A program made the position numbers and the translations under genes. A stretch of 36,127 bases of DNA. Origin: Bacteroidales bacterium (GTDB lineage: Bacteria; Bacteroidota; Bacteroidia; Bacteroidales; P3). Location of the stretch: assembly GCA_017530105.1 (NCBI GenBank), contig JAFXMW010000136.1, positions 1-36,127 on the forward strand, read 5' to 3'. Positions 14,805 to 23,558 of this stretch are shown here, piece after piece (the first letter of the stretch is position 1; each line of letters opens with the position of its first letter). The notes under the pieces were generated by a model, which was given only the letters and a program-made list of their open reading frames with translations, had not been told where the DNA came from and made no database searches.

Positions 14805-14835
14805 CAAAATTACAACTATTTTTTCAATTGACAAA
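14805..14835 (-). promoter_or_regulatory. Promoter of the rplM-rpsI-rpsB-tsf operon
   Basis: On the minus strand TTTG (complement of 14832-14835), a 19-nt spacer and TAATTTTG (complement of 14805-14812) match the Bacteroidota -33 and -7 boxes exactly. It is the best promoter match in the window together with that at 522-554. Confidence 0.75.
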
Positions 14836-14879
14836 ATTATGTTGTTGATTTCTTGACTTTTTTTGTTGAAAAGTTTTTT

Positions 14880-16076
14880 TCACTGGTGGTCGATTCGTCG
14901 ACAAAGCCATCCCTGACGGTGCAAACCGAGGGTGGTGGCGATGATGAACAGGTCGCCTCCTTCCCGGATGTGTAGTTGCTGTTGCAGGGTGGCGGATGGC
15001 ATGGGGAAGTTGCGTGTTATCACGTGTGCCATGCCTGATGGAAGTGCTTTGTGTACTTCTTTTGCGTTGAGGGTTAAGGGTTGGAGAATCTCAAAGCAGC
15101 GGCCGGGGAAGACGGTCTCGTAGCGGGAGGAGGTGTAAAGGTGTGTGTTCCGGGATAGTTTTGAGACATTGTACCATTGGCAGATGCTGTTGAAGCAGCC
15201 TCCTTTCATCAATGCTGAATTGGGCTCGTAGATGTACTGGCCCATGGCTGTTGCAAAGATGGGCTCCGCAGTCTCCTCCGACGAGTGGGTGAAAGTATGG
15301 TGTGTGGTTTGTTCACGGAGGATATTGGTGCAATGTATGACAGATTCTTTCGGACTTTGGCATGAATGAATTAGAAATAGTATTTCTTTACATTCGTTAT
15401 TGATGGCAACGATGTGGGCCTCTGCCACATTGCCCAGCTGTTGGAGGGCAAGTCGGATGTCTATCATCGGCGAGGCTTTGATTAGGAGATGTTGGCAGTG
15501 CTTTTGCAGTAGTGGGAGGTTTTCGAGCAGATTGGGGGTACAGTCCTCAAAAGCAGACACACGACGGCCATGGGTGTCGCGTCGGGCAGGATCGATGAGT
15601 ATGAGACCGTAGGGGTCGGAGTGTGTGCCGAGGCGGCTGATGCTATCGGCATTGATGCAGGTGATGTTGTCTCGGTCTGTTGTGGAAAAGTTGTAGGCAG
15701 CGATATTGTATAGGTCAGTGTTGATTTCGAAGTATGTGACGGCTTTGAAGAGTGGAGCCATAAAAAAAGTGTCGACACCCATACCTCCCGTCAGGTCGGC
15801 AAGGGTGTCGACATTAAGTTTTTCCACCAAATGACTTTTATACTTGGCGGCGGTTTCCGAAGAGCTTTGTTCGCGGTTGATGCGTGGAGGGTAGAACCAA
15901 CAATCGCATCGAGCCAGAGTAGGCCATTTGGTTTCTGCCTGCTTGTGTCCCTCCAACTGCTGGGCTACGAGCTGAAGATTGATATCAGGGTAGCGTTTCT
16001 TTTGCAGTATCAGCTTGACGGGGTCGTCGTTGCTGTGGAGGCTGGCAAAGTGCAGGATGTCGTCGAAACCGTCCAT
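14880..16076 (-). CDS. THUMP-like domain class I SAM-dependent methyltransferase
   Basis: The 398-aa protein has an N-terminal helical part, then a Rossmann methyltransferase domain with TLADLTGGMGVDTFFMA (about 93-109), where GGMGVD is the SAM-binding loop, followed by FEIN and the catalytic-type motif LILIDPARR (about 158-166). The C-terminal region (from about 300) matches the 'THUMP_like' domain that accompanies this methyltransferase in Bacteroidota. Substrate is unknown; RNA is likely from the THUMP relation. It is the last gene of a six-gene minus-strand run, 9 nt after the nucleotidyltransferase. Confidence 0.78.
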   Translation of the reverse strand: MDGFDDILHFASLHSNDDPVKLILQKKRYPDINLQLVAQQLEGHKQAETKWPTLARCDCWFYPPRINREQSSSETAAKYKSHLVEKLNVDTLADLTGGMGVDTFFMAPLFKAVTYFEINTDLYNIAAYNFSTTDRDNITCINADSISRLGTHSDPYGLILIDPARRDTHGRRVSAFEDCTPNLLENLPLLQKHCQHLLIKASPMIDIRLALQQLGNVAEAHIVAINNECKEILFLIHSCQSPKESVIHCTNILREQTTHHTFTHSSEETAEPIFATAMGQYIYEPNSALMKGGCFNSICQWYNVSKLSRNTHLYTSSRYETVFPGRCFEILQPLTLNAKEVHKALPSGMAHVITRNFPMPSATLQQQLHIREGGDLFIIATTLGLHRQGWLCRRIDHQ

Positions 16077-16085
16077 GGCCTATTG

Positions 16086-16982
16086 TCAATAAACGCCTTC
16101 GTCGTGGAGCTGTTTCAGCCGTTGCACTACAATGGGGCGGTCCTCTTTATAGGTGACCCCAAACCATTGGGCGGTGGTCTTTAGCACCCGCATGGTGGCA
16201 TAGCCGCTGTTGATGAAAGTGTTGACGGCATAGGGGATGTAATATTCCGATTTCATTTCGTTGCCGTGCTCGCGCAGGAATGTGAGGAATAGTTTTTCGC
16301 TCTCAACAAAATAGTCGGGTGTGAAGCCGAAAAGGTTCATCGACACAGTGGAGTCGGCGGCGAGGGGATGAAGGCTGCCATCGGTGTCTTTATATTCAAT
16401 GCCGTTCTCGGTGCGGCCTATGCTGGTGCGTTCGGTCATGCCGATTAGCAGTCCGTTGGCATCTACTTCGCACACTCCTCGCGACACCGTTCCGTTGTCG
16501 CTGAGGGTGTTCTCCAGCCGGTAGCCTACCATGCAGTACTGCCCTTTTGTGCCGTCGAGGGTGCGCAGATGGTCTCCCATCACCTGGAAAGCATCGCGGC
16601 CGTAGAAATCATCGGCATTGATGATGGCAAAAGGTTCGTGGATAACATCCTTTGCCATGAGGATAGCGTGGTTTGTCCCCCAAGGCTTTTCCCGCCCTTC
16701 GGGTACTGTGAAACCTTCGGGGAGGTAGTCCAGTTCCTGGAAAACGTATTCCACAGCAATGCGGTTGCCGAAATGGTCGGCATTAATCTTGGCTTTAAAC
16801 TCTTGTTCAAAACTGTGGCGGATAACAAAAACCACTTTGCCGAATCCAGCACGGATGGCGTCGTTGATGGAATAGTCCATAATGATTTCACCGTTGGGAC
16901 CCACTCCGTCCATCTGTTTCAGTCCGCCATAGCGGCTGCCCATTCCAGCAGCAAGAACTAATAATGTAGGTTGCATATTCAA
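16086..16982 (-). CDS. Sugar-phosphate nucleotidyltransferase family protein
   Basis: The 298-aa protein starts with the NTP-binding signature LLVLAAGMGSRYGGLKQMDGVGPNGE (about 7-32), a variant of LAAGxGxRxxPxxK. An IINADDFYG motif near 119-127 supplies the metal-binding aspartate, and GTNHAIL (about 102-108) is the usual nucleotide-contact segment. Such enzymes join a sugar phosphate to an NTP for cell-envelope polymers. The form with GSRYGGLKQ is common in Bacteroidota, but the substrate is not known. No sugar-pathway genes are adjacent. It follows tadA after 16 nt. Confidence 0.82.
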   Translation of the reverse strand: MNMQPTLLVLAAGMGSRYGGLKQMDGVGPNGEIIMDYSINDAIRAGFGKVVFVIRHSFEQEFKAKINADHFGNRIAVEYVFQELDYLPEGFTVPEGREKPWGTNHAILMAKDVIHEPFAIINADDFYGRDAFQVMGDHLRTLDGTKGQYCMVGYRLENTLSDNGTVSRGVCEVDANGLLIGMTERTSIGRTENGIEYKDTDGSLHPLAADSTVSMNLFGFTPDYFVESEKLFLTFLREHGNEMKSEYYIPYAVNTFINSGYATMRVLKTTAQWFGVTYKEDRPIVVQRLKQLHDEGVY

Positions 16983-16998
16983 ATAGGTATTAATATTA

Positions 16999-17445
16999 TT
17001 ATCGTTTCTTTTGAAAGAATTGTTTCAACAGCGATTCACATTCTTCTTTCATCAAACCGCCCTGAACCACTGTTTTGGGGTGTAGCATCGCACGGCCTAC
17101 CCGTTCAAAGCCTCGTTTGGGGTCTGAGGCGCCATACACTATGCGGTCTATCTGTGTCCATCCTGCGGCACCGGCGCACATCACGCAAGGCTCGAGGGTG
17201 ACATACAGGGTGCATCCCGTCAGGTATTTGGCTCCAAGCATGTTGGTGGCTGCCGTGAATGCCAGCATCTCGGCATGTGCGGTTACATCGTGCAACCGCT
17301 CTGTGTTGTTGTGGGCGCGGGCTATGATGCGCTCGTTGCTCACAATAACAGCCCCCACTGGGATTTCGTCCTCGTCGAATGCGGCATGTGCTTCACGCAG
17401 TGCCTGCTGCATATAGAACTCATCGGGATTGTCGAAAATGCTCAT
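16999..17445 (-). CDS. tadA: tRNA-specific adenosine deaminase
   Basis: The 148-aa enzyme converts A34 of tRNA-Arg(ACG) to inosine. The zinc-binding cytidine-deaminase-fold residues are intact: HAE at 57-59 (His57 ligand, Glu59 proton shuttle) and PCVMCAG with Cys87 and Cys90. DEIPVGAV (25-32) is also typical of TadA. A guanine deaminase of the same fold is an alternative, but length and the N-terminal MxxALxEAxxA pattern favour TadA. Its ATG overlaps the stop of the upstream gene by 4 nt. Confidence 0.9.
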   Translation of the reverse strand: MSIFDNPDEFYMQQALREAHAAFDEDEIPVGAVIVSNERIIARAHNNTERLHDVTAHAEMLAFTAATNMLGAKYLTGCTLYVTLEPCVMCAGAAGWTQIDRIVYGASDPKRGFERVGRAMLHPKTVVQGGLMKEECESLLKQFFQKKR

Positions 17446-18227
17446 TTGAAGAATACATTCTGTGAAAAGGCATCCTCTTTGTATGCCTCAAGGCTGTAAT
17501 TGTGATAGATAATAATTATCTCGTCGTCCACTTGGTATGACTCTATAGAGGGAAGCAGGCAGCCACGGAACGGAATGAACTCATGCCATGCCCGCCAGTC
17601 GGTCAAAATAGCGTTTTCTGCAGGTTCGATATCCCCGAAAATATGATTCTCCTCCTTCACGATGAAGAGTAGTCCAGTCTCTTTCTCGAAGAAATAATTG
17701 CGGTCAAAGATGTCGGGTGAAGTGACAAATACGCGGTACACGGGATGGTTGTTGTATGTATATTCCCCTTTGTAGTAGGCTTCTGCTCCTTTACTGCGCC
17801 ATTTATGCAAAGCACCTCGTATGTCAAGTGACATGACATGGTCGTAATAGGAATGTCTGCTCAAGTCAAGCCATTCCCTTCGGGACGACGAGAATTTGCG
17901 AAACACCTTCCCGTCCGAATAGAAGGCATCTTTCATTTTACCCTTCTGCCACATCTCTATTCGGGTCTTGTCGTTGGGACCATACCATCGGTGGATGGTC
18001 ATGGTGTCGTCAGTGTGATTGCGCTCCAATACCCACGACACAACATGCAGCATACTGTCTTTCAGCAAAGGCTCGAAATCAAGAAAACTGAGGTAGTTGT
18101 CTATTATTTGGGCAGCCATGGCAGTATCACCCTCGATGATATTGTTGGCTGAAGTGTCAACGGTGTTTTGTGCCTGCGTGGTGCTGAAAAAGGCAACAAA
18201 CAATATGGCTGATACAATCCTTTTCAT
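17442..18227 (-). CDS. Exported protein of unknown function, LolA-like size and features
   Basis: The 261-aa protein has a Sec signal peptide (MKRIVSAILFVAFFSTTQAQ, cleaved after about residue 19). The mature part is rich in beta-strand-forming aromatic residues: repeated tryptophans and tyrosines in pieces such as HRWYGPNDKTRIEMWQKG, YSDGKVFRKF and FEKETGLLFIVKEEN. 'EMWQKGKMKDAFYSDGK' followed by 'ETGLLFIV' is reminiscent of outer-membrane lipoprotein sorting (LolA/DUF4292) folds that bind lipids, but I cannot assign a family. It sits 10 nt after the short DUF4292 lipoprotein and overlaps tadA by 4 nt. Confidence 0.6.
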   Translation of the reverse strand: MKRIVSAILFVAFFSTTQAQNTVDTSANNIIEGDTAMAAQIIDNYLSFLDFEPLLKDSMLHVVSWVLERNHTDDTMTIHRWYGPNDKTRIEMWQKGKMKDAFYSDGKVFRKFSSSRREWLDLSRHSYYDHVMSLDIRGALHKWRSKGAEAYYKGEYTYNNHPVYRVFVTSPDIFDRNYFFEKETGLLFIVKEENHIFGDIEPAENAILTDWRAWHEFIPFRGCLLPSIESYQVDDEIIIIYHNYSLEAYKEDAFSQNVFFK

Positions 18228-18237
18228 AGTGCAAAAA

Positions 18238-18765
18238 TTATAAGGGATTTACATTGTCAGGCACGGCAAATGGGAAAGTCAACTGGTCCACCCGCTTCCA
18301 TGGCTCAAGGGTAAAGGTGGCGGCAATGCCGAATTGCCTGGCAAGGGAGGACAGGAGCTCGGGGGCATCGTCGGAAGTCACCGTTTCCGAAATATCCTTG
18401 AAACTGGTGCGGTAATGGAATCGACGGTACAAATCGTCGTAAGTGCCGCGGAAACAACGCCCCATCACCTTGGCGTAAATGATAGCCGAATCGGGTGTGA
18501 AGCGGACACGGCCAAGCTCTATTACCTTCGAGGCACTGAGCCAGATGATGCTGTCCGCCGCCATGCGTATCTGCCCGGTGGCGGTCATCCCTTGTGCCGA
18601 ACAGGTGAAATTGGTCGTGTAGTAACGGGGCGAGACCGTCATCCCTGTCCCGCTGTCGACAGGTGTGGCAGGCTGGGTGCGGGCGGCATCCCGTTGGCTG
18701 CGGCATCCCGCAGTCAACAGCAACGCAACAGCGGCCAATGGAATGAAAAAACGCTTTATCGACAT
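18238..18765 (-). CDS. Short DUF4292 lipoprotein
   Basis: The 175-aa protein has a lipobox ending in Cys21 (LLLTAGC). The region MTVSPRYYTTNFTCSAQG ... GQIRMAADSIIWLSASKVIELGRVRFTPDSAIIYAKVMGRCFRGTYDDL has the DUF4292 order: an amyloid-like strand pair, 'RMxxDSxIWxS', 'xELxRxxxTPDS'. DUF4292 proteins in Bacteroidota usually run to about 250 residues; this one stops after the first half, at NPL. It starts inside the last 10 nt of the TPR gene, so the two are coupled. Role is probably outer-membrane or lipoprotein assembly. Confidence 0.72.
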   Translation of the reverse strand: MSIKRFFIPLAAVALLLTAGCRSQRDAARTQPATPVDSGTGMTVSPRYYTTNFTCSAQGMTATGQIRMAADSIIWLSASKVIELGRVRFTPDSAIIYAKVMGRCFRGTYDDLYRRFHYRTSFKDISETVTSDDAPELLSSLARQFGIAATFTLEPWKRVDQLTFPFAVPDNVNPL

Positions 18766-20072
18766 TGCTGGCTGATTTTTTGGTTCAATTGTTTTACCGA
18801 CACTTCGTTAGGTGCTATCATCATGCATCGGTCCAGATAAAACCGAGCTTTCTCGCAATCCTCACGTTTCAAATATTCATCCACAAGAATAAGGTAAGGG
18901 CGAAGATGCAGCGGGAAAAGTTCCGACGCCTGGCGTGCGTGTTCAATGAGGGTGTCGCTTTCCTGCAACTGCCCCTCGCATATCAGCAACGCCTCCCACA
19001 CCCCGTACTGGCTTTTGTCGATGGCAAGGTGTGCCTTGAACTGTTCCGCAGCCTCGGCAAACCGCTCCTGGGCGGCCAGCATTTGGCCGTATAGCACCGC
19101 GTGCCCGTCGTCGGCAGGGCACTGGCGCGCTATGGTGTCGGCAAGCAGGAAACATTGGCGGCCATAGCGGTTGAAAAAAGCCTCGTTGTGCAGAAACTCT
19201 GTCAGATACACCAGCCGCGTCTTGCAGTCTATGGCGGTGTTCATCATTCCCTGCCGCAGATGGAAGAAAGTCATGGGCATATCGCCCATGGCCTGATGGC
19301 ACGAAGCCAATGCAATGTGGATATTCTCATCGTCAGGGTTGGTCTCAAGTATGGTGTTGTAATACTGCAATGCCTTGGAATAATTCTTCTCCTTCATAAA
19401 ACTCTCTGCCAGAATGGCACTGTAACGGGGCTCGGAAGGTACCGCTGCTGCCAGTTTCTCCAACTCCTTCCGCGCCTTCTCAGGCTTTTCAAGGACACTC
19501 CATAACTTCTGTTTCTGAAGCGACACGGCCTCTTTTATCCCGAACCTCTTCTCCACACGGTCCAGCACCTCGATGCTTGCCGTCACATTGTTGGCAAAGA
19601 GATAGGCATTCGACAAACTGTAATAATAGTCCGTCTGGTCAGGATGCTGCTTCACCAATTCTTCCCATGTGGCAATGAGATTTTTGCTGTCCCTCAAATG
19701 CTCGTAGACATTTGCCAGTTGTATTTTGTACCAAGGGTTCTGATTGTCCAGGCGGCAAGCCTCGCGGCTATGGTACAAGGCACTGTCCAGCCATCCCATT
19801 GAAAAATACAACCTCCCTAAGCCGTAATGTGCCGGTGAATAGTCAGGGCTCTTGTGCAGCAAAGCACCGTATAACGCAATTGCCTCATCCCTCTTTCCCA
19901 GCAATTGCTGCATAGTGGCGTCGATAAGCGACGAATCGTTGCTCAACTCCACGGCACTGACCTCCACCATAGGCGGACGGCGATAGCGGCTGTCGGTTAC
20001 CGCCTCCTTCCTGCTGCCGGCACACGATGCCAACAGCAACCCCATAATTATGTATATTATTCTTTTATTCAT
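18756..20072 (-). CDS. TPR-repeat lipoprotein
   Basis: The ATG at 20072 gives MNKRIIYIIMGLLLASCAGS, a lipoprotein signal with lipobox Cys17; the longer in-frame extension upstream is basic and not protein-like. The 438-aa product is an array of tetratricopeptide repeats (for example SPAHYGLGRLYFSMGWLDSALYHSREAC and SKALQYYNTILETNPDDENIHIALASCHQAMGD). In Bacteroidota a TPR lipoprotein commonly precedes a DUF4292 gene, and often an M23 (EnvC-like) gene follows; here the third position holds an unrelated exported protein. It probably acts as an envelope scaffold. It begins the six-gene minus-strand operon. Confidence 0.8.
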   Translation of the reverse strand: MNKRIIYIIMGLLLASCAGSRKEAVTDSRYRRPPMVEVSAVELSNDSSLIDATMQQLLGKRDEAIALYGALLHKSPDYSPAHYGLGRLYFSMGWLDSALYHSREACRLDNQNPWYKIQLANVYEHLRDSKNLIATWEELVKQHPDQTDYYYSLSNAYLFANNVTASIEVLDRVEKRFGIKEAVSLQKQKLWSVLEKPEKARKELEKLAAAVPSEPRYSAILAESFMKEKNYSKALQYYNTILETNPDDENIHIALASCHQAMGDMPMTFFHLRQGMMNTAIDCKTRLVYLTEFLHNEAFFNRYGRQCFLLADTIARQCPADDGHAVLYGQMLAAQERFAEAAEQFKAHLAIDKSQYGVWEALLICEGQLQESDTLIEHARQASELFPLHLRPYLILVDEYLKREDCEKARFYLDRCMMIAPNEVSVKQLNQKISQQCR

Positions 20073-20262
20073 TCTTTCAATTTGCCGATAATTCTTACAA
20101 CACTCCCAACAACTCATTTTTCTCCTTTTTATTGTGTATCGCCTGCAATTATTCTTGTTTCGGCCTCTCTCCGATTGTTGCAAAGTACCCTTCCGCACCC
20201 CTTTCAAAGGGTGAAAAATATTTAAAAAGTAAAAAAAAACTCACCATGTCAAAAAATTGATA

Positions 20263-20270
20263 TATATTTG
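20263..20270 (+). promoter_or_regulatory. -7 box upstream of the large T9SS protein gene
   Basis: TATATTTG matches TAnnTTTG and leaves a leader of about 110 nt before the ATG. No canonical -33 TTTG is seen. The leader (20278-20385) is AT-rich with no evident structure. Confidence 0.5.
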
Positions 20271-20385
20271 CATTTGATTTTAAGTATAGGATAACCCCTC
20301 TAAACAATGACGCAAGGATTTGTATATGAGGATTTAATATTGTAAACAAACGATAATTAATTATTCATTAAAATCACAAACAACA

Positions 20386-22983
20386 ATGAAAAAAACATTA
20401 ATGGTTCTCACTTTCGCCCTGTGCGCATCCTTTGCTTTCGCACAGACCGCGACCCTTCACCAGAAGGGTGAGGTTAAGGCTCAGGCCAAGACCACCGCTA
20501 TTCAGAACGGTTACACTGGCGTCAGCTCCATCTTCACCAAAGATGAAGTTGCCCTGACAACCGTAGACTTCCATGCCGAGAACGAAGGTTACACCACCGG
20601 TACCATTGTCGGAGGTGTTGAAGGCCACTCCCAAACCGCTGACTTCGCTTTCTGGCGTCGTATTCCCAATGTTGACTCCCTTACCCTTGTCAACGAAGCT
20701 CAGATTTATGCCTACATGGCTACGTGGATGAATGGTATCCCCAATTTCGTTAGCAACATGCAGTATTTTGCCGACTCCTCTGTCGCTTCCACTGCCAACG
20801 GCTACATGTTCTGCAGCATGATTGACCAGCGTAGCGATGCTTCCGGTAACTTCAACTGCTTCATCCAGATTGACAACATCGACGCTTCCACAGCCACTGT
20901 TGTCGATGTCCGTTTCTATCAGTTCTATCGCAAATTCTACGATTTCTGCTATCTTGACTACAAAGTCAACACCGGCGCTACCGCCACTTGGCAGGAAATC
21001 GAGATCAATGTCACCGGTGTCGATGTCGAAGTCAACAGCAACATGAAAGGTTTCCACAGAGTAACCCTTCCCCTCGAGGTTGCCGGTCAAAGCGACATCT
21101 CCGTCCGTATCCGTTATAAGAGCCTTGACGACCACCGCTCCAATGCCTATGGTTACTACTGGGCTATCGACGATGTCAGCATCCTCTCCTGCGACCCCGA
21201 CCGTCTCAGAAAAGCTGCCGCCGAGGAATATGTTGAAGGTAACTATGGTCTGATCCCCATGGGCTTGCAGGTTACCCCCGCTTGGTATAGCCTTGTCCAG
21301 AACATTGGTTCCAACCCCCAGAACAATGTTATCGCTACCCTCCATCACCTCGATGCCACCCAGGTCAACGACAGTGAAATCGGCATCTTCAACAACCAAA
21401 CTATCGCCCCTATCCAAACCAAAGAGGTTATTGTTGACAAGTCTGGTTTGCTCCTTCCCGACTCATTAGTTTATCGTGGCTGGTATGGCTATGCCGACCA
21501 CTCCACCCCCCACGGCACTGGCGATCCTCTGCCCACCAATGTTCCTGGCGACAACTACCAGTATGTCACCACTGGCAACAGCACTACCTCCCTCACCTAC
21601 GACACCATGCTCTACAACGTCACCACCGCCCTCCCCAACAACACCTATCGCTGGGGTCACGACAATGGCGTTCTTGTTTATTATCCCACCAACCAGTGGC
21701 TCTATGGTTTCGTCAACCACGGCGGCACTTGGTATATAACTGAAGATAATGAGGACGTTCATTTCGAGAATGCCGGTTACATGGTTACTTCCCGTTTCAC
21801 CACCGATGCTAACGTCCCCGAAGGTTGGGTCATCCGTGGTGTTGAACTGGTCGCTTCCCCCGTCAACGACTTCCACAACACTGGTACCAAGATTTCCGGT
21901 GTCCTTCTTCAGGATGTATATGATGGTGGCAATGTTGGATTCAATACCGTCAACACCGGTGCCAACGTTAAGGAAATCACCAGCAACGATGTCAATGACG
22001 AAAATATTATCGGCCGTAACTCTGCCGGTTACCTCGAACTTGGCAACTATCGTACCGTTGTTATCGACTTCCCCGAGCAGCCCGCTCTCGAACCTTACAC
22101 TTCTTATCGTGTAGGTTATGCTATTGAAGAAGAAGGTTACTTCTGCGTTGCCCGCGAAGCTCTGGGTTCCTATCGTTTGGCTTCTCCCAGCCGTCCCGAT
22201 GATTTGGACACCATCATCTACTTCCGCAACAACGAAGCTACCGCCAAGTATGCCAAGGTTTACAAACCCAACCAGTATCAGTCTTATTTCCGCGATCCTA
22301 TCCGCAGTAATGACAACAGCGGCTTCGCTTACTATTCCGAGAACAATCCTATGATCCGTCTCCTCATCGGTCCTGCTCAGGAAGTTTCCCGCGTCGACAT
22401 CAATGTTGAGTGCGAAAACACCGAGTTCGGCTATGTTACCTACGCTGGCAACGAGGTTTGCGAAACCACCATTACCCCTGTTGAAGGTTCCTCTGTCAGC
22501 CTGACCGGTGCTGCCGGCGAAGGCTGCATGGTTTTGAAGTGCATTGTCGACGGTGTTGAGGTCGAGCCTTGGAACGAGGACACTGAAGAAGGCGATCCTC
22601 ACTTCATCCTCATCCCCGAACAGGAAACTGAAACCAGCCCCGTCACCGCTATCCATGGCCGCTACACTTTCGAGCATGTCCAGGGCAACCACACTATCAA
22701 GTTTGTCTTCGGTGAACTCGTCAGCATTGATCCCGTTGCTGCCAATGTCCGCATGAACCTCCAGCCCAACCCCGCCACCTCTCAAGTTAAACTCAACATC
22801 GAGGGTGTCACCGGTATGGTCAACTGCGCTCTCATCGACATGAGCGGCCGTGTGGTCTACAGCCAGAACATCAACGCTGAAACCGCTCAGGTTATCAACC
22901 TCGACGGTCTTGCCAAGGGTGCTTACTTCGTCCGTATCACCAACGACAAGTTCAGCAAGATTGAGAAACTGATTGTCCGCTAA
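20386..22983 (+). CDS. Large T9SS-secreted surface protein
   Basis: The 865-aa protein starts with a Sec signal (MKKTLMVLTFALCASFAFAQ, cut after about 20). Residues 45-275 form a jelly-roll region ending WAIDDVSIL, the pattern of MAM-like and gingipain cleaved-adhesin domains. The centre has no domain I can name. The last 75 residues, from NLQPNPATSQVKLNIEG through DMSGRVVYSQ to GAYFVRITNDKFSKIEKLIVR, are a type A T9SS C-terminal sorting domain, so the protein should cross the outer membrane and be attached to the surface. Codon use is strikingly uniform and pyrimidine-ending, and a strong terminator follows, both suggesting high expression. The gene stands alone. Confidence 0.85.
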   Translation: MKKTLMVLTFALCASFAFAQTATLHQKGEVKAQAKTTAIQNGYTGVSSIFTKDEVALTTVDFHAENEGYTTGTIVGGVEGHSQTADFAFWRRIPNVDSLTLVNEAQIYAYMATWMNGIPNFVSNMQYFADSSVASTANGYMFCSMIDQRSDASGNFNCFIQIDNIDASTATVVDVRFYQFYRKFYDFCYLDYKVNTGATATWQEIEINVTGVDVEVNSNMKGFHRVTLPLEVAGQSDISVRIRYKSLDDHRSNAYGYYWAIDDVSILSCDPDRLRKAAAEEYVEGNYGLIPMGLQVTPAWYSLVQNIGSNPQNNVIATLHHLDATQVNDSEIGIFNNQTIAPIQTKEVIVDKSGLLLPDSLVYRGWYGYADHSTPHGTGDPLPTNVPGDNYQYVTTGNSTTSLTYDTMLYNVTTALPNNTYRWGHDNGVLVYYPTNQWLYGFVNHGGTWYITEDNEDVHFENAGYMVTSRFTTDANVPEGWVIRGVELVASPVNDFHNTGTKISGVLLQDVYDGGNVGFNTVNTGANVKEITSNDVNDENIIGRNSAGYLELGNYRTVVIDFPEQPALEPYTSYRVGYAIEEEGYFCVAREALGSYRLASPSRPDDLDTIIYFRNNEATAKYAKVYKPNQYQSYFRDPIRSNDNSGFAYYSENNPMIRLLIGPAQEVSRVDINVECENTEFGYVTYAGNEVCETTITPVEGSSVSLTGAAGEGCMVLKCIVDGVEVEPWNEDTEEGDPHFILIPEQETETSPVTAIHGRYTFEHVQGNHTIKFVFGELVSIDPVAANVRMNLQPNPATSQVKLNIEGVTGMVNCALIDMSGRVVYSQNINAETAQVINLDGLAKGAYFVRITNDKFSKIEKLIVR

Positions 22984-23006
22984 TAACGATTAGCATCATC
23001 TTTTAG

Positions 23007-23042
23007 AGAGTGGAACGCTGCATGGCGTTCCACTCTTTTTTT
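23007..23042 (+). terminator. Strong Rho-independent terminator of the T9SS protein gene
   Basis: A perfect 12-bp stem (AGAGTGGAACGC with GCGTTCCACTCT), a 6-nt loop and a run of more than six T follow the stop codon by 24 nt. Confidence 0.92.
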
Positions 23043-23178
23043 TGTCCTTTCATGCATGACGGTGACGGCTCCGTAGCTGGGGGCACGGGCTTGTGTTTTA
23101 ACCCAAATAGGTCATTAGGGTTTATGGCTGTTGGGCCTATCCCAGGTTGCCCTGCCCTCGGCTCTTGCTCCGACCAGC

Positions 23179-23283
23179 TTCGCTCCTTATCCCAGTCTTC
23201 ACCCTCTGTTCTCCCATATTTCTCCCATCCTGCATGGGAGAAATATGGGAGAAATATGGGAGAACTGGTGGAGGACGAGCGAA
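23179..23283. repeat. 105-bp palindromic intergenic element, copy 2
   Basis: Bounded by TTCGCTC and GAGCGAA and exactly as long as the other two copies. The core is again two inverted (from 23209) and three direct (from 23234) 11-bp ATGGGAGAAAT units around CCTGC. The outer stem is less perfect than in copy 1. It lies between the convergent T9SS gene and yicC. The remainder of 23043-23558 shows only the two terminators. Confidence 0.85.
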
Positions 23284-23440
23284 CTTGTTGAAAGTATTGT
23301 TTTGGTCTTCGTTTTTTCTGTTGCTATTCCGTTTGATTGGTTATGTCGTTTGGCGTCAGCCTGTTGCATGGGGATGTTGCTGTCTGTAGTGGTCAGAAGT
23401 GCATTTTCCTACAGCAGGGTGTTTGACGTGTAAAATATAA

Positions 23441-23464
23441 ACGCCCTCGTGTGTTCGGGGGCGT
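23441..23464 (-). terminator. Terminator of yicC
   Basis: On the minus strand ACGCCCCCG and CGAGGGCGT pair over 9 bp with one non-canonical pair; TTTATATTTT follows. It is about 95 nt after the yicC stop. Confidence 0.6.
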
Positions 23465-23558
23465 AGGGGAGTGGGCGGTTGTGTGGGGCAGGGCTGGATT
23501 GCGAGGTATGCCCTTGTCGTGATTGGGAGGAGGAGGGGAGGGTATGGCTTGGGGCGCG

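Noticed and set aside
16086-16982. Glucose-1-phosphate thymidylyltransferase (rmlA)
   Set aside because: The fold and NTP motif agree but the signature differs from RmlA and no dTDP-sugar genes are adjacent, so the substrate is left open.
20149-20349. 66-codon minus-strand frame upstream of the TPR gene
   Set aside because: It spans an AT-rich intergenic region with the T9SS gene promoter, has no family resemblance and no start context.
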